A stretch of 64,000 nucleotides of DNA from CAZPXZ01 sp965219495 (GTDB lineage: Bacteria > Pseudomonadota > Alphaproteobacteria > Rhodobacterales > CAZPXZ01): assembly GCA_965219495.1 (NCBI GenBank), contig OZ244777.1, positions 2,604,001 to 2,668,000 on the forward strand, written 5' to 3'. Numbering within the stretch: the first letter of the stretch is position 1; each line of letters opens with the position of its first letter. The notes under the pieces were generated by a model. It did not search any database and was not told the DNA's origin. It was given only the letters and a program-made list of their open reading frames with translations. Both the position numbers and the translations under genes were made by a program. Below are positions 9,012-17,440 of the stretch, in pieces.

Positions 9012-9794
9012 ATGAGAACAAGAATCTACGTCGACGGATTCAACCTCTACTACGGCGCCCTTGAGGGAACGCCATTCAAGTGGCTCGATCCCGTCCGCCT
9101 GACCGCCCTTCTGCTTCCCCGGGGGCACTCGATTGAGAAGCAGCGCTGTTTCACGGCGCGGGTGTCCGGGATATCGGATCCCGGCGCGCCGGCCCGCCAG
9201 CAGATCTATCTGAAGGCGCTCGCCACGTTGCCCGAGGTCGATCCGCATTGCGGGAGTTTTCTCGCGAAGACTACCTGGCGCCCGCTTGCCAACCTGCCGG
9301 TCGCGGGTCGGCGGATCGATGCGCCGAACCCGGTGACGCTGCCCAAAGGCGAACACCCGATCCTGGGAGCGCGGCGTCAGACTCTGCCGGTTGGAGTTTA
9401 TCCGGCAAAGCGCGCGGGACGAAAAGGCGGGAGGCGAAGGGCTGCCGCACCGGTCTCAGATGCCGTGATTGCGGAGTTCCACACCATGGAGGAGAAGGGA
9501 CCAGACGTGAATCTCGCGGCCAATCTGCTGAACGATACCTGGAAGGGACTGTTCGATGCGGCTGTGGTCGTCTCGAACGACACCGATCTGGTGACGCCGG
9601 TCCGCGTGGTGACCTCTGAGCGGAACAGGCCGGTGTTCGTCGTGTGCCCGGGCCGATGGCAACTCGCGCCAAAACTACGAAACGCGGCAAGCCATGTGCG
9701 TCATGTCCGCCCTGTCCGCCCTGCAATGCCAAGGGCGGCGCAGTTTCCCGACACCCTGCCGGGCACGGCGATTTCGAAGCCGGACGGCTGGTGA
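9012..9794 (+). CDS. NYN (PIN-like) domain protein
   Basis: A 260-residue protein beginning MRTRIYVDGFNLYYGAL, the hallmark of NYN domains (first catalytic Asp in YVDGFN). Later acidic motifs are EEKGPDVNLAANLL near residue 165 and VVVSNDTDLVTPVR near residue 190, which complete a PIN-like metal site. Such proteins are predicted RNases. The ATG at 9012 places YVDGFN right at the N-terminus as in relatives; the frame upstream has no family similarity. The last 40 residues are unlike the family and may be altered. It lies in a zone of broken genes with no obvious partner. Confidence 0.8.
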   Translation: MRTRIYVDGFNLYYGALEGTPFKWLDPVRLTALLLPRGHSIEKQRCFTARVSGISDPGAPARQQIYLKALATLPEVDPHCGSFLAKTTWRPLANLPVAGRRIDAPNPVTLPKGEHPILGARRQTLPVGVYPAKRAGRKGGRRRAAAPVSDAVIAEFHTMEEKGPDVNLAANLLNDTWKGLFDAAVVVSNDTDLVTPVRVVTSERNRPVFVVCPGRWQLAPKLRNAASHVRHVRPVRPAMPRAAQFPDTLPGTAISKPDGW

Positions 9795-9906
9795 GCAGGG
9801 CGAGGGACAGCGTGCGTTCTATTCCGGATGTCCCGAAAGGGCGGTGATTCTTGCAACGGATGGGCCTCGGCTATCTCCGCATGAACAACATCCCGCCCGG
9901 ATATCG

Positions 9907-10311
9907 TCAGCGCTGAATGGGGCTGATAAGGAGAAATGCGCGTCGCATCTGCGATCGATGAAGCAAATGAGGCTGCGTCGGAGCGTCGCCAAGTTTGTCC
10001 GCTGGCGGTTGGAGGCGGGAATTATCCTTCGGCGGCGCGGGGACCGGATCCATGCTCCGCTTGATACGGTCGATGACAGCGGCCGCTTCCTTGCGTGACT
10101 GCTTGGTGGAGATCTCACCGTATCGACCGAGAGTCACGCGCTTCAACCCGTTCGGACCGCGCGTCTGCACGACGTAGATATTCCTTCCCGTGCGGTTGAG
10201 CCTGACCCCGAATTCGGGCATCTCACCGTCCCAGAAAACCGCGTCCTTGCCCTTCACCGTGAGCGTTTCCACACTGCGCTTGGAAATCTTCGGGTTGCTC
10301 CTTCCGGACAC
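9907..10311 (-). pseudogene. tyrosine integrase (P4/DUF4102 type), N-terminal fragment
   Basis: 134 residues. The first 90 are the arm-type DNA-binding DUF4102 domain of P4-like phage or island integrases: SKRSVETL, VFWDGEMPEFGVRL, then YVVQTRGPNGLKRVTLGRYG. The catalytic domain (R...HxxR...Y) is absent; the frame runs into unrelated residues after PAPPK. This is the scar of an integrated element. A second, more decayed integrase of the same type lies at 15.5-16.3 kb in the opposite orientation. Confidence 0.8.
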
Positions 10312-10614
10312 GTCGCGCTCCCGGCAGCATGTTTCCGTATTCGGCCTGTCATCCGGTTATGCGTTCAATACGCATACGTCCGACCTCAAACCGGGGCGCA
10401 TTCAGGCGCATACCTGTCGTGATTGCAAGAACTCGATGCAAGGGAGAAACACCGATAATCGGTTGTATGACAGACCCCTATCAAACTACTGCGCATTCAA
10501 GCGCACTCGTGACATAGCGGCCGATTTACACATTGCATGTGCCATTCTTTCACTTTGCGCCTTGCCGCCCGATGGCATGGCGCGCCTTCATTTGATTGTT
10601 GCGCGGCAGCCGGT
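10312..10614. other. intergenic stretch, no gene seen
   Basis: It lies between the start of the integrase fragment and the stop of the cytochrome c gene. I see no tRNA-like sequence that would mark an attachment site and no clear terminator. Confidence 0.4.
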
Positions 10615-11913
10615 TCAGTGTGAGTCGCCAAGAACTTCCAGAATCGCATCTCCAAGACGGATCCAAGGAGCAGCTCGGCTGTACCGTTCACGGACAAAAA
10701 CCGCAAGATCGTGAAGCTCGCCTGCACTCAATGTCGGGAATCCGGGCATGGGCCGGACGTAGAAAGCGTTTTCGGTTGGTTTTGCCCCCTCAAGGACGAT
10801 GCGGAGAAAGTTCCGCGGATCAGGCCCCGTAACAGCCGTAGCAAGAGCCAGCGGAACGCTTTCCGTTCCGCTCCGATGGCAATTCGCGCATCGCTTCTCA
10901 AACACAATCAGGCCGCGAGACGAAGCTTCGCTTGAAGGAGGACCAACCGGCCCGTTCCCGCCATACGCAACCCGTTCGGCAAACGAGAGGGCGGATTCCG
11001 AGAAGCCATCGTCATCGGGCCGGTCGCGTTGCAGCCAAATGAGATAGTTCGCGATTGCGGCCACGTCTTCTTCGGACAGCGCCGAGGTATGCCCCACTAC
11101 AACCCGCATCGGACCCGCTGCGATGCCGTGCATTTCTTCCCAGCCGTCAAATAGGTAGTTGACCAGCGCCTCTTCGGTCCAAGGCACGGCGGTCGGGGAA
11201 GTCCGATCGAGAGCCGGACTATGCCAGCCTTCGGCAACACCGCCTGCATAGTCCCGTTCTCGATCTCGTGCGCCCAGCAAATTGCGCGGCGAATGGCATG
11301 CGGCGCAATGTCCCAGTCCCTCGACGAGATATGCGCCGCGGTTCCAAACCGCGCCCTGGCCTGGATCCGGCGCAAACGGTCCAGGCGCGTGATAGAGCAG
11401 ACTCCATCCCGCCATCAAGAGCCGAATGTTCAGTGGAAACGCGATACCGTTGACCGGAGCTTCGGCGCGCACGGGTGACCGTGCCTTGAGGTAAGCATAG
11501 ATAGCCCGGATATCCTCATCGGTGACCAGTGTGAAGTGATCGAAAGGAAATGCCGGATACAGGTAACGTCCCTCCCGGTCCACGCCTTGGCGCATGGCGC
11601 GGCGAAACGCCTCTTCTGACCAGTGCCCGATCCCGGTTTCTCGATCGGGTGTGATGTTGGTGGAATAAATGACACCGAACGGGGTAGGCAGAGCGCGCCC
11701 TCCGGAAAATTCCGCCTTGCCGGGATCCGTGTGGCAGCTGGCGCAGCCCCCGATCGAAACGAGGCGGAATCCTGTCCGGATTTCGTCTTGAGAAAAAGTT
11801 TCCGCTTCCTCGGCGGAAACCGCCGGCAGCGACGGGTAGCGTTCGGCCCAGATCCAGGCGCTGCCGGCAGCAATCAAGAAGACTACGAAAACCGTGATGA
11901 GAACCCGCTTCAT
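10615..11913 (-). CDS. triheme cytochrome c, molybdenum hydroxylase electron acceptor
   Basis: A 432-residue periplasmic or membrane-anchored cytochrome with three CXXCH haem sites: CASCH near residue 55, CAACH near 205 and CANCH near 345. The N-terminus KRVLITVFVVFLIAAGSAW is a signal anchor. This three-domain architecture is the usual electron-transfer subunit of periplasmic alcohol, aldehyde and isoquinoline/nicotinate-type dehydrogenases. It is divergent from the 2Fe-2S and Mo subunits 0.6 kb away, which are its likely partners, passing electrons to the respiratory chain. The ATG at 11913 is chosen because the signal sequence follows at once. Confidence 0.9.
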   Translation of the reverse strand: MKRVLITVFVVFLIAAGSAWIWAERYPSLPAVSAEEAETFSQDEIRTGFRLVSIGGCASCHTDPGKAEFSGGRALPTPFGVIYSTNITPDRETGIGHWSEEAFRRAMRQGVDREGRYLYPAFPFDHFTLVTDEDIRAIYAYLKARSPVRAEAPVNGIAFPLNIRLLMAGWSLLYHAPGPFAPDPGQGAVWNRGAYLVEGLGHCAACHSPRNLLGARDRERDYAGGVAEGWHSPALDRTSPTAVPWTEEALVNYLFDGWEEMHGIAAGPMRVVVGHTSALSEEDVAAIANYLIWLQRDRPDDDGFSESALSFAERVAYGGNGPVGPPSSEASSRGLIVFEKRCANCHRSGTESVPLALATAVTGPDPRNFLRIVLEGAKPTENAFYVRPMPGFPTLSAGELHDLAVFVRERYSRAAPWIRLGDAILEVLGDSH

Positions 11914-11930
11914 TGGCGAATTGACGGATC

Positions 11931-12170
11931 TCAACCTGGCGTGGCCGGCTGTACGGGTTCGACTCGATTCCTGCGCCAATTCCAGTTGCGGATCGGTGCT
12001 CCGCTTGCGTCAAAAATGCTCAGGCGATCAGCCTCGTTGCAGTAGCCGTCGACCCCGAAACGTGCCCAGAGGTCCATTTGCCGTTCTGCCGCGTCCAGTG
12101 TTTCAAACTCCTCGCGCCCGATCTCACCCGACCAGGTTCCGGTTTCTGCCTCCGCCAGTAAGGTATACAT
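11931..12170 (-). CDS. small hypothetical protein upstream of cytochrome c
   Basis: 79 residues, beginning MYTLLAEAETGTW and rich in Glu, Arg and Trp, with a soluble look and no membrane segment. It ends 17 bp before the cytochrome start, so the two are probably one transcript. I do not recognise the family. The coding character (GC third position, sensible composition) is better than in the frames around it. The ATG at 12170 gives a compact protein; the frame continues upstream without support. Confidence 0.5.
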   Translation of the reverse strand: MYTLLAEAETGTWSGEIGREEFETLDAAERQMDLWARFGVDGYCNEADRLSIFDASGAPIRNWNWRRNRVEPVQPATPG

Positions 12171-12527
12171 CTCTGTGATCTCCCGAGACCCGCACGTTGA
12201 CCGAGGCCAAATCGCTCTTGTCCCGCCGTGCCTTTCGCAAGCCAGCCCGACGTATCGCCCCGACGGGACACCAGGCTGGAGGCTCAGCCACCGGGGCAGT
12301 TGCCGCAATCGAATTGCACGAATCGATTTGACGGAACGTGGATTCGATGCTAAACTCAAAGGTTTAGCGATGCTACATGTCGCTTGTTCAGCTAGGGATG
12401 CCAGATGCGCTCCCGGAAATGGATCTCCGGAATTTAGGCGCCCGGAATTTTTGTCCAAGTATTGGGCGCCCAAACGAATACGGTCAGGAGAACCTTGGAG
12501 TGGTTGCATCCGAAAAGGAGGCCGACC
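12171..12527. other. divergent intergenic region of the Mo-hydroxylase locus
   Basis: It separates the minus-strand small protein and cytochrome from the plus-strand hydroxylase genes. It holds a good sigma70-like promoter reading right (annotated separately) and a 6-bp inverted repeat CTAAAC/GTTTAG (12350-12367) over its -10/+1 region that could be an operator. The 5' leader to the 2Fe-2S gene would be about 165 nt. Confidence 0.5.
12328..12356 (+). promoter_or_regulatory. sigma70-like promoter for the hydroxylase genes
   Basis: TTGACG (12328-12333), a 17-base spacer and TAAACT (12351-12356). Both hexamers are near consensus and the spacing is optimal. The first downstream gene on this strand is the 2Fe-2S subunit. 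Confidence 0.55.
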
Positions 12528-12983
12528 TTGATATCCTTCAAATTAAATGGAGCCGAAGTTAGCGTAGATGCTCCTGAAAACGCGACGCTTTTGTCCGTTC
12601 TTACGAACCAACTCAACGCGAATGGCCAGAAATATGGCTGCGGACTATCGCAGTGCGGGGCCTGTGCCGTCATTGTGGATGGCAACAGCGTCATCTCTTG
12701 CCAAACGCCCGCCGACGCTGTCGCGGGCCGTTCGGTTACGACTCTGGAGGGCTTGCAAGAGAACGGCAAGCCAAGCGCATTGCAGCAGGCTTTCATCGAC
12801 GAGCAGGCCGCTCAGTGCGGCTATTGCCTGTCAGGGATCATCATCACCGCGCAAGTTCTGCTCGACAATAACCCAAACCCAACGGAATCCGATGTTCGCG
12901 CCGCGTTGAACGGCAACCTATGCCGCTGCGGTTCACACAACCGGATTATCCGCGCCACGCTTCGCGCTGCGCAGGAGATGTGA
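12528..12983 (+). CDS. 2Fe-2S subunit of molybdenum hydroxylase (isoquinoline/aldehyde oxidoreductase alpha)
   Basis: A 151-residue xanthine-oxidase-family small subunit carrying two [2Fe-2S] clusters. The plant-ferredoxin cluster is given by YGCGLSQCGACAV plus a later Cys in ISCQTP; the second by QCGYCLSG and NLCRCGSHNRI. It transfers electrons from the Mo centre to the cytochrome c. The start is TTG at 12528. AAGGAG lies 7 bases before it, and the protein then begins with ISFKLNG as family members do; the frame upstream has no similarity. The Mo subunit follows after 3 bases. Confidence 0.92.
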   Translation: MISFKLNGAEVSVDAPENATLLSVLTNQLNANGQKYGCGLSQCGACAVIVDGNSVISCQTPADAVAGRSVTTLEGLQENGKPSALQQAFIDEQAAQCGYCLSGIIITAQVLLDNNPNPTESDVRAALNGNLCRCGSHNRIIRATLRAAQEM

Positions 12984-12986
12984 GCC

Positions 12987-15203
12987 ATGAAAGATTTCTT
13001 CACAATTGACCGCAGGTCGCTTCTCAAGGCGGGCGGCGCGCTTACCATCAGTTTCGCGATCCCTACGCGGGTATTCGCCCAGGATGCCGAGGTAAAGCTG
13101 CCGCGAAACTTGGAACGCAACCCTCTCCTCTCCTCCTGGCTTCGCATCCATAGCGACGGCAACGTCACGCTGTACATAGGCAAGGTGGAACTGGGCCAAG
13201 GTACTGTGACGACCGCCGTACAGTGCGCTGCCGATGAACTCATGGTGGGAATCGAGCGGATTGCCGTAATCCCTGGCGACACTTCCCAGGGGCCGAATGA
13301 GGGAACGACCGCAGGCTCCGGGTCCGCCCCGCGTTGCTTTCCCGCCGTACAGCAAGCGGCGGCAGAGGTGCGCCACATCCTTGTCCAGATGGCGGCGGAA
13401 AAGCTCGGCGAAGATGCCATGGGCCTCAGCGTCGAGGACGGTACAGTCACCGGCTCTAGCGGTTCGGTCACTTACTGGAGCCTCGTCGAGGATGTCGATC
13501 TAAACATCGAGGCAAGTGGCAAGGCGGAACTGATTCCAACGTCGGACCACCGTTATATCGGACAGTCCGTGCCCCGCATCGACATTCCGGCCAAGATGAC
13601 CGGAGGTGAGATCTTCGTTCAGGAGATGAATCCCGAAGGCGTAATCTATGGCGCAATTGCGCGTCCGCCAACCTATGAAGCACGCCTGATCAGCGCCGAC
13701 CTCGGCGCGATTGAGGCAATGCCCGGTGTGCACAAGGCGGTGCAGAACGGTAGCTTCCTGGGAGTGGTCGCGGAACATCAGGATCAGGCATGGGCCGCAG
13801 CGGAGGCGCTTGAGAAGCTCTCGGAGTGGGAGGTAACGAAGGCGCTGCCAACGGACGCCGGCATTTTCGACTGGCTTGAGAATGCCGAAAGCGAAGAGAA
13901 GGAACTGGTTAACACCGGGCCGTCGACAGCAACACCGGCGCGAGTGGTCGAGCGGACCTATCAACGCCCGTACCACATGCACGGTTCAATTGGCCCGTCT
14001 GCCGCAATTGCCCAGATGGGCGATGATGGAATGATGACGATCCACACGCACAGCCAGAGTGTTTATTCGACAGGCGCGGCCATCGCCGAACTTCTGGGCA
14101 TGCCAGCGGAAAAGGTGCATTGCATTTTTACGCAGGGTTCGGGGTGCTACGGTCATAACTTGGCCGACGACGCTGCGGCGGACGCGGCGCTCCTTGCGGT
14201 GGCTGTTCCCGGTCGACCCATTAAGCTGCAATACACGCGCGCGGCCGAACACCAGTGGGAGCCCTACGGCTCGGCCATGATGATGAAGACCCGTGCGGGC
14301 GTGGATGCGGATGGAAATATCCTCGATTGGAACATGGAGATTTGGTCGACACCCCACAGCACCCGCCCGGGTGGCAGCGCTTCGCGTCTGCTCTCCGGCC
14401 GCTATGTGGACCCGCCCTTCATCATGGAAAAACGCCGCGATGGCGGGCCGCCGAATTATGCTGCTGCCAGAAACGGCATCCCGCTGTACGATTTCCCGGC
14501 TACGCGCGTCTCAACTCACTTTGTGACCGATATGCCCCTTCGCGTTTCTGCTACTCGGGGCCTCGGGGCTTACGCCAATGTCTTCGCCATCGAGTCCTTC
14601 ATCGACGAGCTGGCGCACGGCGCGGGAGTGGACCAGATCGAGTATCGACTCCGCTACCTCAAGGATCCGCGGGCGCGCGACGTTCTGATGAAGACGGCCG
14701 AGATATTTGGCTGGGACAACTGGGAGGGCGGCAGCAATCGCGGTCGCGGGATCGGATTTGCCCAGTACAAGAACTCGAACGCCTATACCGCGGTAGCGGT
14801 TGAAGTTCAGGTGGTTCCGCGTAACGGGCGCATTCGTGTAGTACGGGCCGCTACGGCCAACGACAGCGGGCACATGATCAGCCCGGACAACATCGCGAAC
14901 CAGATCGAAGGTGGAGTGATTCAGTCGATCAGCTGGACATTGAAGGAGGAGGTCAAGTTCGACGATACGGCTGTCTTGTCGAAGGACTGGGCAAGTTACC
15001 CGATCCTCACCTTCTCGGAGGTGCCGACGGTCGACGTCGCGCTTATCGATCGCCCGGGAGAGCCATATCTCGGTACCGGTGAAGCTTCGCAGGGTCCGGC
15101 AGGCGCGGCAGTCGCAAATGCACTCTTCGACGCCGTCGGCGTGCGTATAACAAGGCTTCCGCTGACCCCCGACCGGGTTAAGGAGGCAATGGACAAGGTC
15201 TGA
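12987..15203 (+). CDS. molybdopterin subunit of periplasmic molybdenum hydroxylase (isoquinoline 1-oxidoreductase beta-like)
   Basis: A 738-residue xanthine-oxidase-family large subunit. The N-terminus has a twin-arginine signal (DRRSLLKAGGAL) ending near FAQDA, so the folded enzyme is exported by Tat. Mo-cofactor and active-site elements include YIGKVELGQGTVT, GSGCYGHNLADDAAADAALL, and the C-terminal LGTGEASQGPAGAAVANAL with the catalytic Glu (GEA) typical of this group. With the 2Fe-2S subunit and triheme cytochrome it forms a periplasmic dehydrogenase for aldehydes or N-heterocycles; the substrate is unknown. No XdhC-type maturation gene is present. A strong terminator follows. Confidence 0.92.
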   Translation: MKDFFTIDRRSLLKAGGALTISFAIPTRVFAQDAEVKLPRNLERNPLLSSWLRIHSDGNVTLYIGKVELGQGTVTTAVQCAADELMVGIERIAVIPGDTSQGPNEGTTAGSGSAPRCFPAVQQAAAEVRHILVQMAAEKLGEDAMGLSVEDGTVTGSSGSVTYWSLVEDVDLNIEASGKAELIPTSDHRYIGQSVPRIDIPAKMTGGEIFVQEMNPEGVIYGAIARPPTYEARLISADLGAIEAMPGVHKAVQNGSFLGVVAEHQDQAWAAAEALEKLSEWEVTKALPTDAGIFDWLENAESEEKELVNTGPSTATPARVVERTYQRPYHMHGSIGPSAAIAQMGDDGMMTIHTHSQSVYSTGAAIAELLGMPAEKVHCIFTQGSGCYGHNLADDAAADAALLAVAVPGRPIKLQYTRAAEHQWEPYGSAMMMKTRAGVDADGNILDWNMEIWSTPHSTRPGGSASRLLSGRYVDPPFIMEKRRDGGPPNYAAARNGIPLYDFPATRVSTHFVTDMPLRVSATRGLGAYANVFAIESFIDELAHGAGVDQIEYRLRYLKDPRARDVLMKTAEIFGWDNWEGGSNRGRGIGFAQYKNSNAYTAVAVEVQVVPRNGRIRVVRAATANDSGHMISPDNIANQIEGGVIQSISWTLKEEVKFDDTAVLSKDWASYPILTFSEVPTVDVALIDRPGEPYLGTGEASQGPAGAAVANALFDAVGVRITRLPLTPDRVKEAMDKV

Positions 15204-15231
15204 AGCCGAGCGAGCCACAGCGGCTAGGAGA

Positions 15232-15266
15232 ACGGTCGCGCCGTCAAGTCGGCGCGACCGTTTTCG
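15232..15266 (+). terminator. rho-independent terminator after the hydroxylase genes
   Basis: A perfect 12-bp stem (ACGGTCGCGCCG, 15232-15243, with its complement 15250-15261) and a 6-base loop, followed by a short T run. It lies 29 bp after the Mo-subunit stop. Confidence 0.85.
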
Positions 15267-15529
15267 CTACACAACTTGTTCTTGAGCAAGGCCGTAAGAG
15301 CGGTTTGTGGTCAACGCGTCTATTCGGGCTGTTCGCCAAGCGTGCATCAGGATGCGCTGGCGTGCGTTGCTACGCGAATTCGATTGAATACATTTACGTT
15401 TCTTCTCTTGCTTTAGCTCCTGCATCTCCAACCACGGTATGCTTCAATGCGCTCTGGTTCGGAAGCCGGTTGGTTGCGGTTCAATTGCGCATTCCGCCCG
15501 GCAATCCAGTACAGGAGATACGCTGTAAA

Positions 15530-16330
15530 GGAAACGCTGTTCCGGGGAAGTACGCACCGGAGCTCACCAAATGCGCCGTTGACACGCTTTCCGTCGACGG
15601 CACGAACGCCGTCTTCCGGGACCGGGACCTGCCCGGCTTCAGCGTGCGGGTTTATCGCACCGGGCGCAAGGTCCTCGGCGTGTAGACCCGTGGGCCGAGA
15701 AGAACGAAGCGCGCGACTTTCGGCCGGCGCGACGACATCCCCCCGGTGAGGCGAGAAAGCGGGCGGCCGCCGTCATCGACCGCATCAAGAGCGGCGAGGA
15801 CCCAGTGCCCGCGCTCCCCAAACCGGAGTTCACCATGGCCGGTCCGACCGAGCGGTATCTGCGGGCGCGTGTGGCGGTGAACCACCTTCTTTCCACTCTG
15901 GACAAACTTCGGGCGCGTCGTCAACAATCTCGGCGATTTCCGCATGGCGGCGGTCGACCGTGCTCATGACACGGCCTCGCACGACACGCTCCGGGACAAG
16001 CCCCATCAGGCCAACCAGACGTTCGACGTGCTCTTGAAGATGTCCCGCCGCGCGGACGCATGGCCGCTTACGTCGCCCCGGCGCAACCTGCGCCGGTCCA
16101 TGCGCCGTTACAAGGAACCCACCTGCCCTTCCGCGCGCCCGTGGAATTTCGGGAGATCGGCTGGTTGGCAGCATCGCTCAAAGCGCACACGCCCGTTCCG
16201 CGCCCCAAGACCTTGCACCGCTCGGTGAAGAATCGCCACCACGCTACGAGCGCAAATCCGCTAGATACGCGAGGCAAATCCCCTCCCAATAGCGCGGCAT
16301 CGTAGCCCAGTATGAGGCATGGCAATTGTC
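15530..16330 (+). pseudogene. tyrosine integrase remnant, multiply frameshifted
   Basis: Fragments in several frames follow the order of a P4-type integrase. The arm-binding domain comes first (LPGFSVRVYRTGRKVLGV, then an in-frame stop where relatives continue with TRGP). Next is the core-binding region (DTLRDKPHQANQTFDVLLKM, then RRNLRRSMRRYKE). The catalytic residues are not identifiable. It matches the family of the integrase fragment at 9.9-10.3 kb but points the other way. The two bracket the hydroxylase locus. Confidence 0.7.
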
Positions 16331-16669
16331 GGGGATGGCCGCGTCGTAGCTGTCGCTACAGTAATGCCTCCACTGCGCATGCGTGGGCGGCAGGGGTGTC
16401 CAGGACGGTGCGGAACGCAGCGCACATAACGCTTCGCATCGGTCCTTGCTGTGTCGGCGGCACCTGTGCAAGGCGAAATCCTTAACTGTGTGCGGCTGCT
16501 TGGCATCGGCGGAGGAAACCCGAGGCGGCTACGCAATCGGGAGAAGGGCGCGGGCGCGGCGCCGGCATTCACCCTCGAATTGCCTACGAGATTGTCCTTC
16601 GGTCTTGAATGCGGTTGCGGCGCGGCGCAGGGTAGACGCAACATATCGTCATCTACCCGGCGTCTGACT
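16331..16669. other. decayed stretch, no gene seen
   Basis: Short overlapping frames only. It lies between the integrase remnant and the toxin-antitoxin remnants. Confidence 0.4.
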
Positions 16670-16804
16670 ATGAGCCTCAACATCAAGAACGACGAAACCT
16701 GTCGGCTTGCCGGTGAACTGGCTCGGTTGACCGGCGAGACCATGACCGGCGCGATCACTGTCGCGCTGCACGAACGCCTGGAGCGCGAGAAGCACGAACG
16801 GTAG
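16670..16804 (+). pseudogene. vapB: VapB-type antitoxin, truncated
   Basis: 44 residues, MSLNIKNDETCRLAGELA followed by LTGETMTGAITVALHERL, match the N-terminal half of Rv0623-like VapB antitoxins (normally about 80 residues). A stop interrupts it. In another frame the normal C-terminal end HGGVLYDERGLPK is still readable immediately before the toxin ATG at 16924. Hence a frameshift or nonsense change split the gene. Confidence 0.7.
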
Positions 16805-16923
16805 CGTTGAAGTCCGCGTTCAAGGGATACTGCCACGGCAAAGCGTTGCGCGAAGTTATCGGGTCTGGGACCATCGGCCGTGGAGCACGGTGGTGTGCTC
16901 TACGACGAGCGAGGATTACCGAA

Positions 16924-17214
16924 ATGATCGTCGACAGTTCGGCAGTACTCGCAATTCTCTGCCGCGAACCGGAAGCGGAACACTACGCTACCGTGATCGC
17001 CACAGCCCCGAACTGCCGCATGTCAGTTGCCAACATGCTGGAAACGTCCATGGGAAGGAAACTCATGGCTCAAAGCATTGGAAATTGCGCGCAACCGGTG
17101 GGCGCATCAATCCGTGCAATCGATGGCGACCAGCGGCCTTTGCCGGGATGCCGAAACCGTCGGTCGGTTTCTCGATATGTTGGGTGTCATTCCGAACTCT
17201 GTCGCGACCGTTGA
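16924..17214 (+). pseudogene. vapC: VapC-type PIN toxin, truncated and frameshifted
   Basis: It begins MIVDSSAVLAILCREPEAEHY and continues RMSVANMLETSMG, the first half of a VapC PIN-domain RNase with the first catalytic Asp (D4) and the central Glu. The C-terminal half with the remaining acidic residues is missing; after about residue 45 the sequence is unrelated. It directly follows the antitoxin remnant, as in intact vapBC pairs. It is predicted inactive. Confidence 0.7.
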
Positions 17215-17275
17215 AGCCAAGAAGGCGCGGCTTCGCCACCCCGCTCAAATTCCGCAAAAACCTGACGCTTCTTGA
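17070..17275 (+). pseudogene. Swt1-type HEPN domain fragment
   Basis: In the frame overlapping the VapC remnant, residues LKALEIARNRWAHQ then DAETVGRFLDMLGVIP then VEAKKARLR match the C-terminal part of HEPN domains of the Swt1 group. RNRWAH is the Rx4H catalytic motif. Such domains sit in large helicase or DUF499-type proteins of defence islands. Only this fragment remains, spliced onto the toxin remnant. Confidence 0.5.
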
Positions 17276-17440
17276 ACTTTCCGGACCGGCGCAAAATTTT
17301 TCTTCATTTTACAGAAATATTTTTTGGCAACGAATTTAGATACTGCACGAATCCATGATGACGGCCAATGGCTCAAGCCACTGCTACGCTTCACGGCAGC
17401 GCGCACACCAATCTCATGTCGATGCCCGCTTCCGTCGGCT

